Positions 24,108-35,239 of a stretch of 48,889 nt of DNA are shown one piece after another. The stretch comes from Conidiobolus incongruus B7586. Taxonomy: Eukaryota; Entomophthoromycota; Entomophthoromycetes; Entomophthorales; Conidiobolaceae. Position 1 is the first letter of the stretch, and every line of letters begins with the position of its first letter. The notes under the pieces are model-generated. The model worked only from the letters and a program-made list of their open reading frames with translations, made no database searches and was not told the origin of the DNA. The stretch spans positions 1 through 48,889 of the forward strand of contig JNEM01008412.1 of NCBI GenBank assembly GCA_000697335.1, given 5' to 3'. The position numbers and the translations under genes were made by a program.

Positions 24108-25614
24108 CGTATTAAAACATTATGCTTGATTTTAGCATAAGTTGCTACAGTATTATTTAATTAATAGGATCAATATATTAAAACAATGAATTCAATAAAT
24201 CCATAAAATGTTTATATCCAACTATTAATTACGTTTTTTGATATTTTAATTTCTATACAAATTATTGTAAACTCTCAAATCAGAATATTATCAATTCTAT
24301 CAAAATTTATAACAACAAAATATTGAGTAATTTTCCAATTTTCTCTAATGCTTGTTTACTAAACTGATTATAATAATTTACAAAAGCTCTTGATTACTTT
24401 TCTGGGTACTGTTTGAATGAATTAAATATATTCACTGAATGTACATATTTATTTTCAAATTATTTTACATTTAATTCAAATTTATTTTTCAATTTATTTA
24501 TCAATTCAATAATAGAATACTAAATTATTTTAACAACTTACACAATTGAATCTATTTAAACTATTTAATGGAAAAAAGTTACATAAATTGCCGAGTATTA
24601 TATTGATGATGATATAGAGTAATACTAAAAAATTAAATGACATCCTTATTTGATATTTAAAACTTTGCTTTAGGAACAAATTACAAATTTAAAAAAGATA
24701 GATAAATTGTGAATTTATTTAAATTATTTATTCATCATTAATCATATGTAATATATCAATGGTTTAATTTTTTAATTAAGAACAGTAAATATATAAATGG
24801 TGTTAGCATTAAATATAATAATCTACGACTATTAAACCCTCGTCTTATCTATATTTGTTAGATATGTTATCAGTATTTCTTGATATGGAAAATAGCTAGA
24901 TACTTGATTTGATTGTATTATTTTAAATTTATCTTTTTTACAGATGTTGAATAGGAATTGGTATTTGATTTAAATATGGATTAAATAAAAAATAATAATC
25001 ATTAATTTGTTAAATTGAATAAATATCATAAGGTTATAATATTACATCATTTACATATTCAATAAAGATTTAAGAATGACGAATGAATAATCCCATAATA
25101 ATAAAAAATTAATTCTTTTAAGATGAGGGATGAGAAACGAATGATTAGTTAACAAAATTATCTAATTTACCAAATTCACATATAATAAATTTATCCTAGA
25201 AATTTTTAAACGTGTAAAATTAGAATCATCAAGTAATACCTTTTGATTCATTAAACGATTAACAATAACTACTCATTCAACTTACCATTTATTTATTTGA
25301 AATTATCTCCTTCTAACAAGGATATTGTTTTTATCGTATCAATATTATTATTTGAATAATACCTTGGAATATCTTCATTTCAAGGTAAGTTTATGGATCT
25401 AATTGATTTATAGAATGTGGGGATAGATAATCTAATATTTCTTACGATCCTTTTCAATTCCTTTCAATTTCAACTTATTCAAACACACCCATTTTATATA
25501 ACTTAATATTATGATCAGTTCAATTTTACTAACTTTTATCTTTTATTAGAATAATAAATTTTTATTTTTGAAATATTAAACAGTTTTAAATTTGAAAAAT
25601 CTTAAATTACCTTC
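24108..25614. other. AT-rich spacer
   Basis: About 1.5 kb between the ASH2 stop and the exportin-T start. The first 40 bases contain an inverted repeat (ATTATGCTTGAT...TTTAGCATAAG, about 24118-24142) that could form a small 3' UTR hairpin. Nothing else recognisable. Confidence 0.5.
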
Positions 25615-28600
25615 ATGGATCAATTAGAACATGCTCTGAATATTGCCTTCGGCCAAGCTACCAACTTGGAAATGCAACAACAGGTAAATTTTATTCTATT
25701 ATATTCATATTGTTATTTTATTTTATTACAAAAATGCTTCTAATCATAATAAGTTTATTCTACCTATTTTGATAATAATATATTCGCAACAAAAGTCAAT
25801 AAAAATATTATTTTGAATATTTCGACATTTTGTATAACTTTGATAGTTCTTTAATTTTTTTTTAATTCGAAATAATAAATCAGAAATTTAATAATTATGT
25901 CGTTTTTAGGCTCTACAATACTGCGAACAGTTGAAGCAATCTGATGAAGGTATCCAGTTGAGTATCGAGGCTTTCACTCAAATTCCCAAGCGGTATTTTA
26001 TATGACTTAATTTTATTTTTAGTAAAAATATACTAATAGTTTTTTATAGCAATCCTCATATTCGTCAGTTTGCTTTACAAGTTTTAGAGTATCAATTAAG
26101 CCAAAGGTATATAATTTAGAATATTTATTTTAATGATAATATTAATTAATCAATTTTAGATTCTCTCAAATGAGTGTAGAGCATTTGATGTGGATTAGAG
26201 AGCAGTTATGGAATTATTTATTGAATTGCTATGTTAACTCTGATCAACCTGACGAATCCTGTAATACAAATGAATATATATTCATTTTCACATTATTCAC
26301 TAATTTTTATATAGTCATTGAAACCAAATTTTCTATTGTCATGGCTCATTTATTCAGAAGATTGTATATGGATCACTGGAGCTCTTTCTTCCAAGATTTG
26401 CTTACTTTACTCAATGTCAACCAAGATCCTCTCACTCCTAAATCAGTTAGAATGACCTATTTCTTTTTGAGAGTTATGATTGCTATTGATCAAGAAGTTG
26501 TTGATTTAACTACTGCTCGCTCTAAAGATGAAATCAATTTGAATACTAACTTAGTAAGTAGTAACCTCAATATTCATCAAGAATGTTGTATTTAATTATT
26601 TTTTATAGAAAGACAAAATGAGAGAAGGTGACCTTCAGCAATTAGTCCCTGTTTGGTTCCAAATCATCTATCTTTATCAGAATCATAACTATGATTTAGC
26701 TGTTCGCGCTTTCGAAGTCATGGGTGTTTATTCTGGTAAAATATAAAATTATAATTACAAAATTTCTATAAATTCATCCATGTATCTAGATTGGATTGAT
26801 ATCAATCTTGTTGTCACTGAACCATTTGTTAATTTAATGTTCCAAATGCTCCAAACTTCTCGCGATAATATTAGTTCTTTACAATTGAGAAATGCAGCAT
26901 GTGAATGTTTGATTAAGGTATTCTCCAATTTATTTATAAATGTAATATTAATTTACTGAATCCAATAATTATTTAGATTGTTAGCAAAGGTAAACGCCCC
27001 GCTGAGCAAGTTCAATTTATTCAGATGATTGGTGTTATAAAATTACTTCCTAATATTCCTAATGTAAACCAATTTTTAATTTTTTTCTTTTCAATATTAT
27101 GTAACCTTTGCTTTAGGACGATCCTGAGTTTGTTGAGCACGTCGCTAAGTTAACTAATGCTCTTGGTATTGAACTTCACACTGCATGGGATCAAGTAATT
27201 ACAGTATCGTATCACAACTATTACATATTTAACTATCTCTTTTTTAGACCAACGATCCTCAAGTGAAAGAAGCCTGTTACTCAATGATCGTTGAGCTTCA
27301 ACCCCATTTACTCAAATTCTTATCAGATGAATTTGACGACACCTCTAACTGTGTCTATCCATTTGTGAATGAATCTATCAACTTGGTAATTTTTATATTC
27401 AAAGTAATTCCTTTTCTTTATCTAATCTTTATTTAATAGTTGAAAAATCAACAAAAGAAATTGAAGCAGCCATTAACAACTGAACAAAATCAATTCCTTG
27501 AGAATTTATTAAAGGTGATCATTACTAAGATGAAATATGACCCAGATACTGAATGGGGTGACGATGCCGATGAAGATGAAGAAGCACTCTTTTATGATAT
27601 GCGTCGTCATTTGAAGACTTTCTTCGAAAGTATTGGTGCTCTTAATGAGCTTTTGTTCAACCAACATGTTTCTAACTTCGTTATCTCTGTGTTTTCAACT
27701 CCTGTTACTGCTGACTCTGACTGGACTCCTATCGAACTTGCTTTGTACTTGCTCAATAGCTATCGTGAAGTTAATAAGCGCCCTGCAGTCTTTGTTGATG
27801 AAAACAATGGCAATCAATTGACTCTTTTAGGTGTAATGGTAGAGAAGATGTTCACCAGTCAGGTGATGAACCATACTCACCCTTCTATCCACGTCGGATT
27901 CTTTGAAAATGTCATTCGCTATTACCAATTTTTGCAAATCAGACCTGATTTGGTTTTATCTGTGTTAACTCCTTTCTTAGATCAAAGGTAAATATCCTTT
28001 CAAATTATTTTGGCATGATATTAATTCCTCTTTAGAGGTGTATACAATCCATGTAACTCTGTTCGCTCTCGCATCTGGTATTTATTCTATAAATTTGTCA
28101 GAAATTTGAAAGCTGAGGTTGGAAAATTCACTGAACAAATTGTACCATCGCTTCAAAAAGCTCTTCACATTCGTGCTGAAGTACCTCCTCCTGGTTTTGG
28201 CGAAGTTTCAACTTCTCAGCATGAAAATACTGGTACTGAATTTGACAATCAACTCTACTTGTTTGAGGCTGTTGGCGCGTTGATTAGTTCTGCTGAACAT
28301 TTAAATGCTGAACAAACTAACAACTTCCTTGGTGTAAGTATTATGTCTATCGCTATAAACTTTTCTCTAATTTTTTTAGATGATCTTATCTCCTATGATT
28401 CGCGATATTCAAGCTGGTACTCAGCAGGCTAAGCAAGGTATTCCTGAGGATCCTCTTTTTATTCTCCAATTGAATCATATCGTAATGGCTATTGGCGGTG
28501 TCATCAAAGGTAAATATATTTATAATTACTTTACACACACTTGTTAATTATTTTAAAAAGGATTCCCTGATTTCTCTCCAGAGAACCCATCTGCATCTGC

Positions 28601-29813
28601 TCCCTATACACCCATTTTTAAACAAGCTGTGGAAGCTATCTTGCTCCTTCTTGAAGTTACCGGTCAATCTCACCTCATTCGTGATGCTGTAAGCGATTCA
28701 TTCTTATCTTAATAATTATATATTAATTATTTCTTAGTCTAGATACACCTTCTCCCGTCTCCTCGCTTGTGCTGGTCCTGAGATTTTGCCTTATCTTACT
28801 CATTTAATCAACGGTTTGCTTGGTGCATGTGAAATTGGTGAATTTTCTGACTTCTTAACCTTCATTGGCTTTGTTGCCTTCAAGTTCAAGGTGATCCAAT
28901 CAAGTTTAATATAAAATTTTCTCATTTTAACTTATTTTTTAGATTCAAATCGCTCCTGTCATGAATGAGTTACTTTCTATACTTGTCAAGAAAGCATTTG
29001 GATTTTTTGAGATTAATCCCAGTGGCACTGATGAAGCTAATTTACTCACTGAACTCAAGAAAACTTATCTCACTTTCTTGACTGCTATTTTCAATGCTGA
29101 TATGGAAGCTATTTTGAGATCACCAGGTATGATTAATTTTAGATTTCATTTCATATCTTCTCTAACAGCTTTGTAGCTAATCAACCAATTTTACCTGATG
29201 TCTTAAAATCTGTTGAACATTTTACCAAGGATATAAGATTGCCAGCTGTAAGTTTAGTAAATTTTCAGTTTTTTACTATTATTAACTTAATATTTCTAGA
29301 TTCAAAAATTAGCTTTCAATATCCTTTCTAAGATGATCATTACATGGTTAGGAGAAACTGATAAGCTTCGTGATCCTCCTATTACTGATGACTTCCGCAA
29401 CCAATTCTCAGAATTTGTCTTCAAGACAATTATTCCTTCTATGTTCTCAGTTATCTTATCTGCTGAATTCGATGTTGAGGATGCTCAATCTTTGATTGTA
29501 ACTATTATATGATTTTCTTAATTATGCATAGATATTGATTTTTATTTAGGTTCTCAACGAAAGTACTGCAATCCAAAAATCTCTCTTAGAGGTATCTGGC
29601 AATCGATTCTTGGAATACCTCCATCAATTTATCTTGCCTTCCTTCAATTTCTCTCCTGCTCACCAACAGGAGTATATCGAAGCTTTACAAAGCTTAGATG
29701 TCAAAGGATTTAGAAAATACTTTAGAGTAACATAATTTATGAATTATCATTAAGTCAATATATTAAACTTTATTTAGGAATTAATGAGATCTGCTAAATC
29801 CGCCAGAACATAA
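25615..29813 (+). CDS. LOS1: exportin-T (tRNA nuclear export receptor, XPOT/Los1)
   Basis: I assembled 20 exons: 25615-25683, 25910-25992, 26050-26106, 26160-26260, 26315-26553, 26609-26735, 26790-26917, 26977-27063, 27117-27194, 27248-27385, 27440-27987, 28036-28333, 28380-28509, 28561-28688, 28738-28890, 28943-29126, 29177-29247, 29300-29497, 29550-29726 and 29778-29813. Every phase agrees, giving 1009 residues (human XPOT 962). Matching landmarks are FALQVLEYQL, the Xpo1 domain, YSDWIDINLV, KYDPDTEWGDDADEDEE (human KLTYDEEYNFENEGEDE) and VLTPFLDQRG. The all-helical HEAT-repeat karyopherin carries mature tRNA out of the nucleus with Ran-GTP. The first intron is long (226 bases); the others are about 50. 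The intron after 28890 has an unusual GTGATC donor, and the acceptor at 29176 follows a decoy AG that would cause a stop. Confidence 0.95.
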
Positions 29814-30191
29814 CCTCCACTCTCAAAATCCCAGCCCCCACCATCAAAAAATTGATATCAAATTGAATAATTTGATTATTTAATATATTTTTTCAATATC
29901 ATTTTAGAGCCCCCCATCCTGTTACACTATTCGTTAATTTATCTACTACAGTCAAAAATTATTTTTCTGTAATTTGATTAATTAAAAATATAATAAATTA
30001 ATTTCTGTGTCATATAAAATTATTTTTTTATAATATTAGGTAATGGCTTTGGCAATTTATTATTATATATCTATATTTATTCATTTATGAATGAATTAAT
30101 ACAAATTACTCTAATTAATTTCATATTATTCACAATAACAATTAAAAATAATGTGATACATGAACAATGGCAGATAATAGGAATTAAAACT
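29814..30191. other. shared 3' spacer of exportin-T and MED11-like gene
   Basis: About 380 bases between converging genes, so both 3' UTRs fall here. Contains a C-rich patch (CCAGCCCCCACC, about 29831-29842) just after the exportin-T stop and A/T runs; no gene. Confidence 0.5.
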
Positions 30192-30664
30192 TTATTCATC
30201 ATATTTTGGTAATTCCAGCATCTTCTCAAGCTGTTGCATAGCATAACACATATTAGCAGTATCCTGAATCTGACCATTAACATTGGAAACAAAAGTTACT
30301 GATTGATTCATTGTCCCAGATTCACTAATGTGTTGAAATTGTTCTCTTAACAATAATTGAGCTTCCTAAATTTCAAATTAATATTCAATATTGAATAAAA
30401 ATGAATATAATTAATTACCTCCAACTCCTTTAAAAATTCATTAGTCTCAGTTTTTAAAACCTCTTGATTCGTTTGGATTTCGGCATTATTTTCGGTATCT
30501 TTAGGTATTGTTTCGATAATATCGGCCATTTGATTTAATAATCCAATAAATTTCTAAGTTATTAGGAATATAAGTTTGAATATTAAGGTAAGATTAGTGA
30601 ACTTTACTTTTTCAGCTTCTTGTAATTTTTCAATCCTTTGGGAAGTAGTTAGCGTTTCACTCAT
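30192..30664 (-). CDS. MED11: Mediator subunit 11-like protein
   Basis: Minus-strand exons 30664-30608, 30553-30419 and 30365-30192 give 121 residues, close to human MED11 (117). The start is the first ATG upstream of an in-frame intron. It is entirely helical: RIEKLQEAEKKFIGLLNQMADIIETI, an acidic linker, ETNEFLKELEEAQLLLREQF, then a C-terminal helix ending YAMQQLEKMLELPKY. MED11 shows the same order, with an opening RL..LE.IEREI..ILQ.AG helix and the C-terminal block ARTCEQMLE. MED11 pairs with MED22 in the Mediator head module, which links activators to RNA polymerase II. The resemblance is short and helical, so another coiled-coil subunit such as MED22 remains possible. It is transcribed away from the TLC-domain gene. 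Confidence 0.55.
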
Positions 30665-31695
30665 CTTTTAATTAAATATTTATTGGTATAAAGGGAATTT
30701 TAAATGTTGAATTATATTTTTGGACTTTGCATATCACATTTATTTATGTTTTTGATTTTTGTTTTACTCTTAATTTCAAATTATGGGATTACATTATTTA
30801 AATTATCCAGATTCAAAATTAATTGTTTAGTTTTATTATTTTATTGTTAAAATTTTTATATACACTATAAAATTTACTCAAAGTATATATAATATTAATT
30901 CTAAGTATTTTATAAAGTTGAGCTAGAATAAATATTAATATTTTACAATAAATTATTGTTCTACCAATATATTCAATGAAATTTTAAACTAGAGCTCAAC
31001 GTTATTTAAAAATTAAATTTATTTGTAAAGCATTTTATTTTTTCTTTGCATGTATTATAATAGTTTGTTTTTCAATTTGGTCTCATTCAAATAATATTAT
31101 TAATTCCTTTCTTTCGTCGAATATGACCTTCATCTTTAATATATATATATAATAAAATATTTTAATTGGTTTTGATAATCATTAAGTTAAAATTATTCGG
31201 GCTAATTTTAAACCCTTTCATTATATAATCATTCCATTGTTATCTTTTGTCATAGAAATTAATCAAAATACATGCTTCGTATGCAATATATTTAGAAAGC
31301 TTTATTTTGATAAAATATGATATATTTAGTTAACTGATGATAACAATTCGAGAGTATATTATAATAAAGAAAAAAGGAAACAAAATATGATCAATTTTCA
31401 AATTTTCCAATAAATTTTTGGATCCATTCCAAATGATAGCAAAGTCCCATGTCATTGGCTAGAATTCCTCCAAATTCAAACTAAAATAGAGAACTTGAAA
31501 TTACCTATTGTAACTAATTCTTAATTCCATGTGATGAATCCTTTGGTGAATATACCGAACTTCAAAAAACATAGTTTTACTTAATAATATACAACAAAGA
31601 TCGGGGTTAATCTGTCATTTATTTTTCTAGCGTTTTCTCTCATACATTATATTTTCTTCCCTATATATATTTAGTGTGTAAATTTCTAATTAAAA
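30665..31695. other. divergent promoter region (MED11-like / TLC-domain gene)
   Basis: About 1 kb between two start codons facing apart, so it must hold both promoters. A TATATATAT string at 31662-31670 sits 26-34 bases before the TLC-gene ATG and is the best TATA candidate. Another TA tract lies at about 31139-31150. No gene. Confidence 0.5.
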
Positions 31696-32666
31696 ATGAA
31701 TCAACTGTCCAACATACTAGGATTAACCCAACTCCCCCAAGAACTACCGTTAATCTTAGCTACTGTAATATTCTTTACGGCACTTTACAATAATTCCAAA
31801 ACTGTACTTGAGAAATTATTCCTCGAACACTTTCAAAAATTAACGAATAAAGAAAAAAGTAATTGGCTGTTACACTTCGTTAGTTTTGTTGTGTCGGTGA
31901 TTTTAGTCACTTTGGCTATTCCTATATTATTGGATTCTAGGTTTAGCGACGAGCCTTTTACTTTTGTCACGACCTATTCCTCTAGAGTGATGAGCTTTGT
32001 TATTGGGTAAACACTATTATTTATAATATGATTTAATGATACTTACACACAGTCTATAGTTATTTCATTTGGGACATAATGATATGTATAATTAACGAAA
32101 GTCAAGGTTTTCAATTTATATTACATGGTGTAGTTTGCTTTTTCGCTTTTGTATCTACTTTAGTAATTTCATTTCAAATCTTATTATGATAAGTCATTTA
32201 TAATATTTTAGAAACCTGCTATGCATTACTTTGGAGCTGTAATATTATTATATGAATGTAGTACTCCATTTTTGAATATTAATTGGTTTTTAGTAATTTA
32301 TCATATATAATTATATTATCAATATTGATATTAATTAATTTTAGACCAAATTAGGTTATAATGGCTCCAAATTTCAATTAATCAATGGAATTTTGTTAAT
32401 TATCATATTTTTCATATTTAGAGTTTTATTCGGAATTTATTTTACAGTGTTTTTTATAGGTAATTTATCTCTCATATATCAGATCATTTATAAGTAACAT
32501 TGTATAATTAGTGTCATTGTTAACTCATCAACATCCACTGAACACAGTATTAACTTATTTCTATATCTTATTAAATTTGACGAGTACTGGTTTGAATTTA
32601 TTTTGGTTCTTCAAAATTATTCAAACTCTTGTAAATAAGTTAAATTCAAAACTGAAATCACAATAA
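31696..32666 (+). CDS. TLC-domain multi-pass membrane protein (TMEM56/TLCD4-like)
   Basis: Exons 31696-32006, 32060-32162, 32212-32292, 32345-32459 and 32512-32666 join in frame to 254 residues. There are several hydrophobic helices, including about residues 18-31 and 59-79. The TRAM-LAG1-CLN8 pattern is clear: GYFIWDIIMCI before ILHGVVCFFAF (the conserved His in a membrane helix), then HYFGAVILLYECSTPFLNINWFL, and finally LNLFWFFKIIQTL. Within the superfamily it resembles TMEM56/TLCD4 rather than ceramide synthase, because it is short and lacks the Lag1 double-His motif. These proteins sit in endoplasmic reticulum or related membranes and influence lipid composition; the biochemical activity is not settled. 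A decoy AG seven bases before the second exon would cause a stop. Confidence 0.82.
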
Positions 32667-33266
32667 ACAACTTTCGGTTGATATATTGATATTTTATATT
32701 GTTGAATTAATTGACATAGTATATCCTGATCATTGACTAAGTATATTTATACCCATTTTAAAAATTGGCCAAGTCATTGATACTTACTTGAGAATAATTT
32801 TGAATATTGCGCTTTATAAATTTATCTAAGGTTTATTAAGTTATATCAATGATGACTAGTACTTTATAAAGAAAAATGTACCCCTTTATCATTAATATAT
32901 TAAAGGAAAGGATACCCTAGATATATTATTCACAATTTTTTAGAAACCATTAATTTACCATATATTCAACTTTTCTCAAATATAAATTGCAAATAGCAAA
33001 TTGTTAATTGGTTCACACCACATGAAAAAAAGAAAATAATGAATTTAACTGGATAATGATCTGTTTTTTGGATATATTTAGAAAGAACTATTTTGTACTC
33101 AGAAACTCAAAATATCAAAACTAATTTAGAATTTTGAAAAAATTATATTGAATTAAGATTTCATATACTGTTTAAAAAGATTCTGAATGATTTACTTTTT
33201 TTGGTTCAGTTAAAATTATCAATATATTTAATATATAATAATATTTTAAGAATAATAACATAAATA
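32667..33266. other. AT-rich spacer
   Basis: About 600 bases with no gene. ATACTTACTTG at 32780-32790 resembles the U1 snRNA 5' end but lacks any following stem structure. Confidence 0.55.
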
Positions 33267-34390
33267 ATGATTAACATAGTAATTACTGGAGCTAATGGGC
33301 AATAACCAATATATTCATATAGAATATAAATATCCAATAATCTGAAACAATATTCAGAGAATTAGGCATTGGTATCATACGTCGTCTTATAGAAAAAGTT
33401 CAAGAACCTACCTAAATCTTCGTCGGAGTTAGCAGTAATACGAAATTCGAGTATTGTGCAGACCAAGTTGTTTTGAACTTATGTATTCGTGACGTTGTCA
33501 AGTTGGAAGATGAATTGGTAACTTTGGTGCCTTGGATTTGTAGTGTAGAGACTGTCGATCGGGTAAAGACTGCTGTAGAGGTCTTAATTCAAAAGTTGAT
33601 TAAAATTTGTGTTGAATATTGGTTGTTAACAGTGTTTAGAGTTAATCATTTCGACTATTTGTTTCTTAACGCAGGTGCTATATTCAGTAGAGGTATTGAT
33701 CCAGTGAGACCCGTCAAATGCTTTTTCACTGATATGAAGGCGTGTTTCATCAACCTTCCATTTATTATCCACGACAATACCGCGATCACGTCAGACAATT
33801 TGTATGGTTACTTTGCGGTAAACGTATTCGGTCACTATTTACTAAGTCGTATGGTGGAAGACCCGATGTTCAAAGTACCCAATCCAAAAGTCATATGGAC
33901 CACATCACCCGAAGGTTTGCCCATATTCCTCAATATTGACGATATCCAATGCGTTAAGCGTGGAAATCCCCACGGAAGTACTAAATACCTCGTGAATTTG
34001 GCAAGTGCTCACTTGAACCAGAGGTACCAGCACCATAAAATGAATATCAGAAGCTATTTAGGCAATCCTAGCACCGTTTCAAGTAATATTGCAGGTGGAA
34101 TGGTTGGTGATTGCGCCTTCACCTAACTAGCTAAGCCTCTTATGCTCGCTACGAAATACATATTCAATATGGACAATATTCACTACAACGGCTATCAATC
34201 AGTAGTTGCTATGAATCATATCGTTGAAGTAGCCGATCTGAGTCCAGACAGTCGTTACGATAGTTTCACGGATCGTAACGGACACAGTTAGGTTGAGGAG
34301 ATGCTAATTCGTGACATTATTGACGAATCTCATATAGCTCAAGTTGGTGATTATTTAGATCGTCTGATTACTGAATTGGCCCCTAATTAA
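33267..34390 (+). pseudogene. ERG27: ERG27-like 3-ketosteroid reductase pseudogene
   Basis: A short-chain dehydrogenase relic of the Erg27/HSD17B7 type, the C-3 sterol ketoreductase of ergosterol synthesis. It starts MINIVITGANG at 33267 (Rossmann TGANG), resumes GIGIIRRLIEKV at 33365, then FDYLFLNAGA, YFAVNVFGHYLLSRMVED, KVIWTTSPEG and DDIQCVKRGNPHGSTKYL, and ends at 34390. A single frame runs from 33365 to 34390 but is broken by TAA at 33413, TAA at 34124 and TAG at 34289. The catalytic YxxxK has become HxxxK (PHGSTK, normally PYxSSK). The gap after TGANG looks like an intron (acceptor ATTAG at 33361-33365) whose donor is no longer GT. All three stops are one C-to-T change from Gln codons. 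The functional copy presumably lies elsewhere. It is probably a fairly young duplicate, since little else is disturbed. Confidence 0.8.
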
Positions 34391-35239
34391 GTAGATTTTT
34401 TAATTTGTTATTATTCATTTTTATTTTGAAATTCTAACATTAATTTAGCTATTTTTAATGTTCTATATTAAAATAGATGCAAATAGGGTTAATTGTAATA
34501 TCTTTATATTTAAAAAATTATAGTTCAATTTATTATACTAAAACGAAAAATTTAAACTACTAATAGCTAAATATGGTAATATCTATTTAAATATAAAGTA
34601 TGCTTTATGGACCTAACATATTCAAATTTCTTTTAACTTGATATTTTTTAATATTCAAAACCTTTGTAACTTATAATATATCTAATGGTCATTAAAATTT
34701 TTTGATAACTCTAATCTTTTAAGTATTTCTAAATATTGATATAATTTTAAAAAGTTGACAATCTCTAAATTATTTTAATAATTAAGATCATAATATTATT
34801 TACCTTGTGTATATCAATAATTACTGTAAGATATAATGATTTGATAATGTTTGTATAAAGCTTTATTGTTCAGATTTCACAAATAGCAAACTGAATTTCT
34901 TTCAATATTATTTATGCAATCAATTCCACTCTATCAATTTTCACATTATAAATATTCTCATCATCATTATTTCCATGATTAATATAACTTCAATGAAATT
35001 AAGAATAATCCCACAAAAGTATTCAAGAAAACTGAAATTAAAATAGATATTCTCCCTAAAATTAATAAATGTTTTAATAAAATCAAAAAATCTAACAATA
35101 TTTATTATTTTGACTAATTTTTTCAAGTCCAAAAACAATATAAATATCGAAAAACCAATATTAAATATATAAATCAAAAAATTCAAAATTTTATAAATAA
35201 TTAATAGATCTTAATTGAATTGAATAGATCTTAATTAAA
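34391..35239. other. AT-rich spacer with a direct repeat before MTO1
   Basis: About 850 bases. A minus-strand frame at 34941-35186 is Ile/Phe-rich low-complexity translation of A/T sequence and is not credible. The only structured item is the repeat at 35203-35236. Confidence 0.55.
35203..35236. repeat. tandem direct repeat AATAGATCTTAATT x2
   Basis: The 14-mer occurs at 35203-35216 and again at 35223-35236, 20 bases apart, directly before the MTO1 start codon at 35240. The core AGATCT is palindromic. The spacing is about two helical turns, so paired protein binding is possible; a simple local duplication is equally likely. Confidence 0.75.

Noticed and set aside
32780-32790. ATACTTACTTG, resembling the U1 snRNA 5' end
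   Set aside because: No downstream stem-loops or proper Sm-site context; a short match expected by chance.
33267-34390. Alternative genetic code in which TAA and TAG are read as glutamine
   Set aside because: All other genes in the window end at TAA or TAG at the expected C-terminus, and this locus also lost its catalytic tyrosine. A pseudogene explains it better.
34941-35186. 81-codon minus-strand frame before MTO1
   Set aside because: Ile/Phe/Asn-rich translation of A/T spacer with no promoter or motif.
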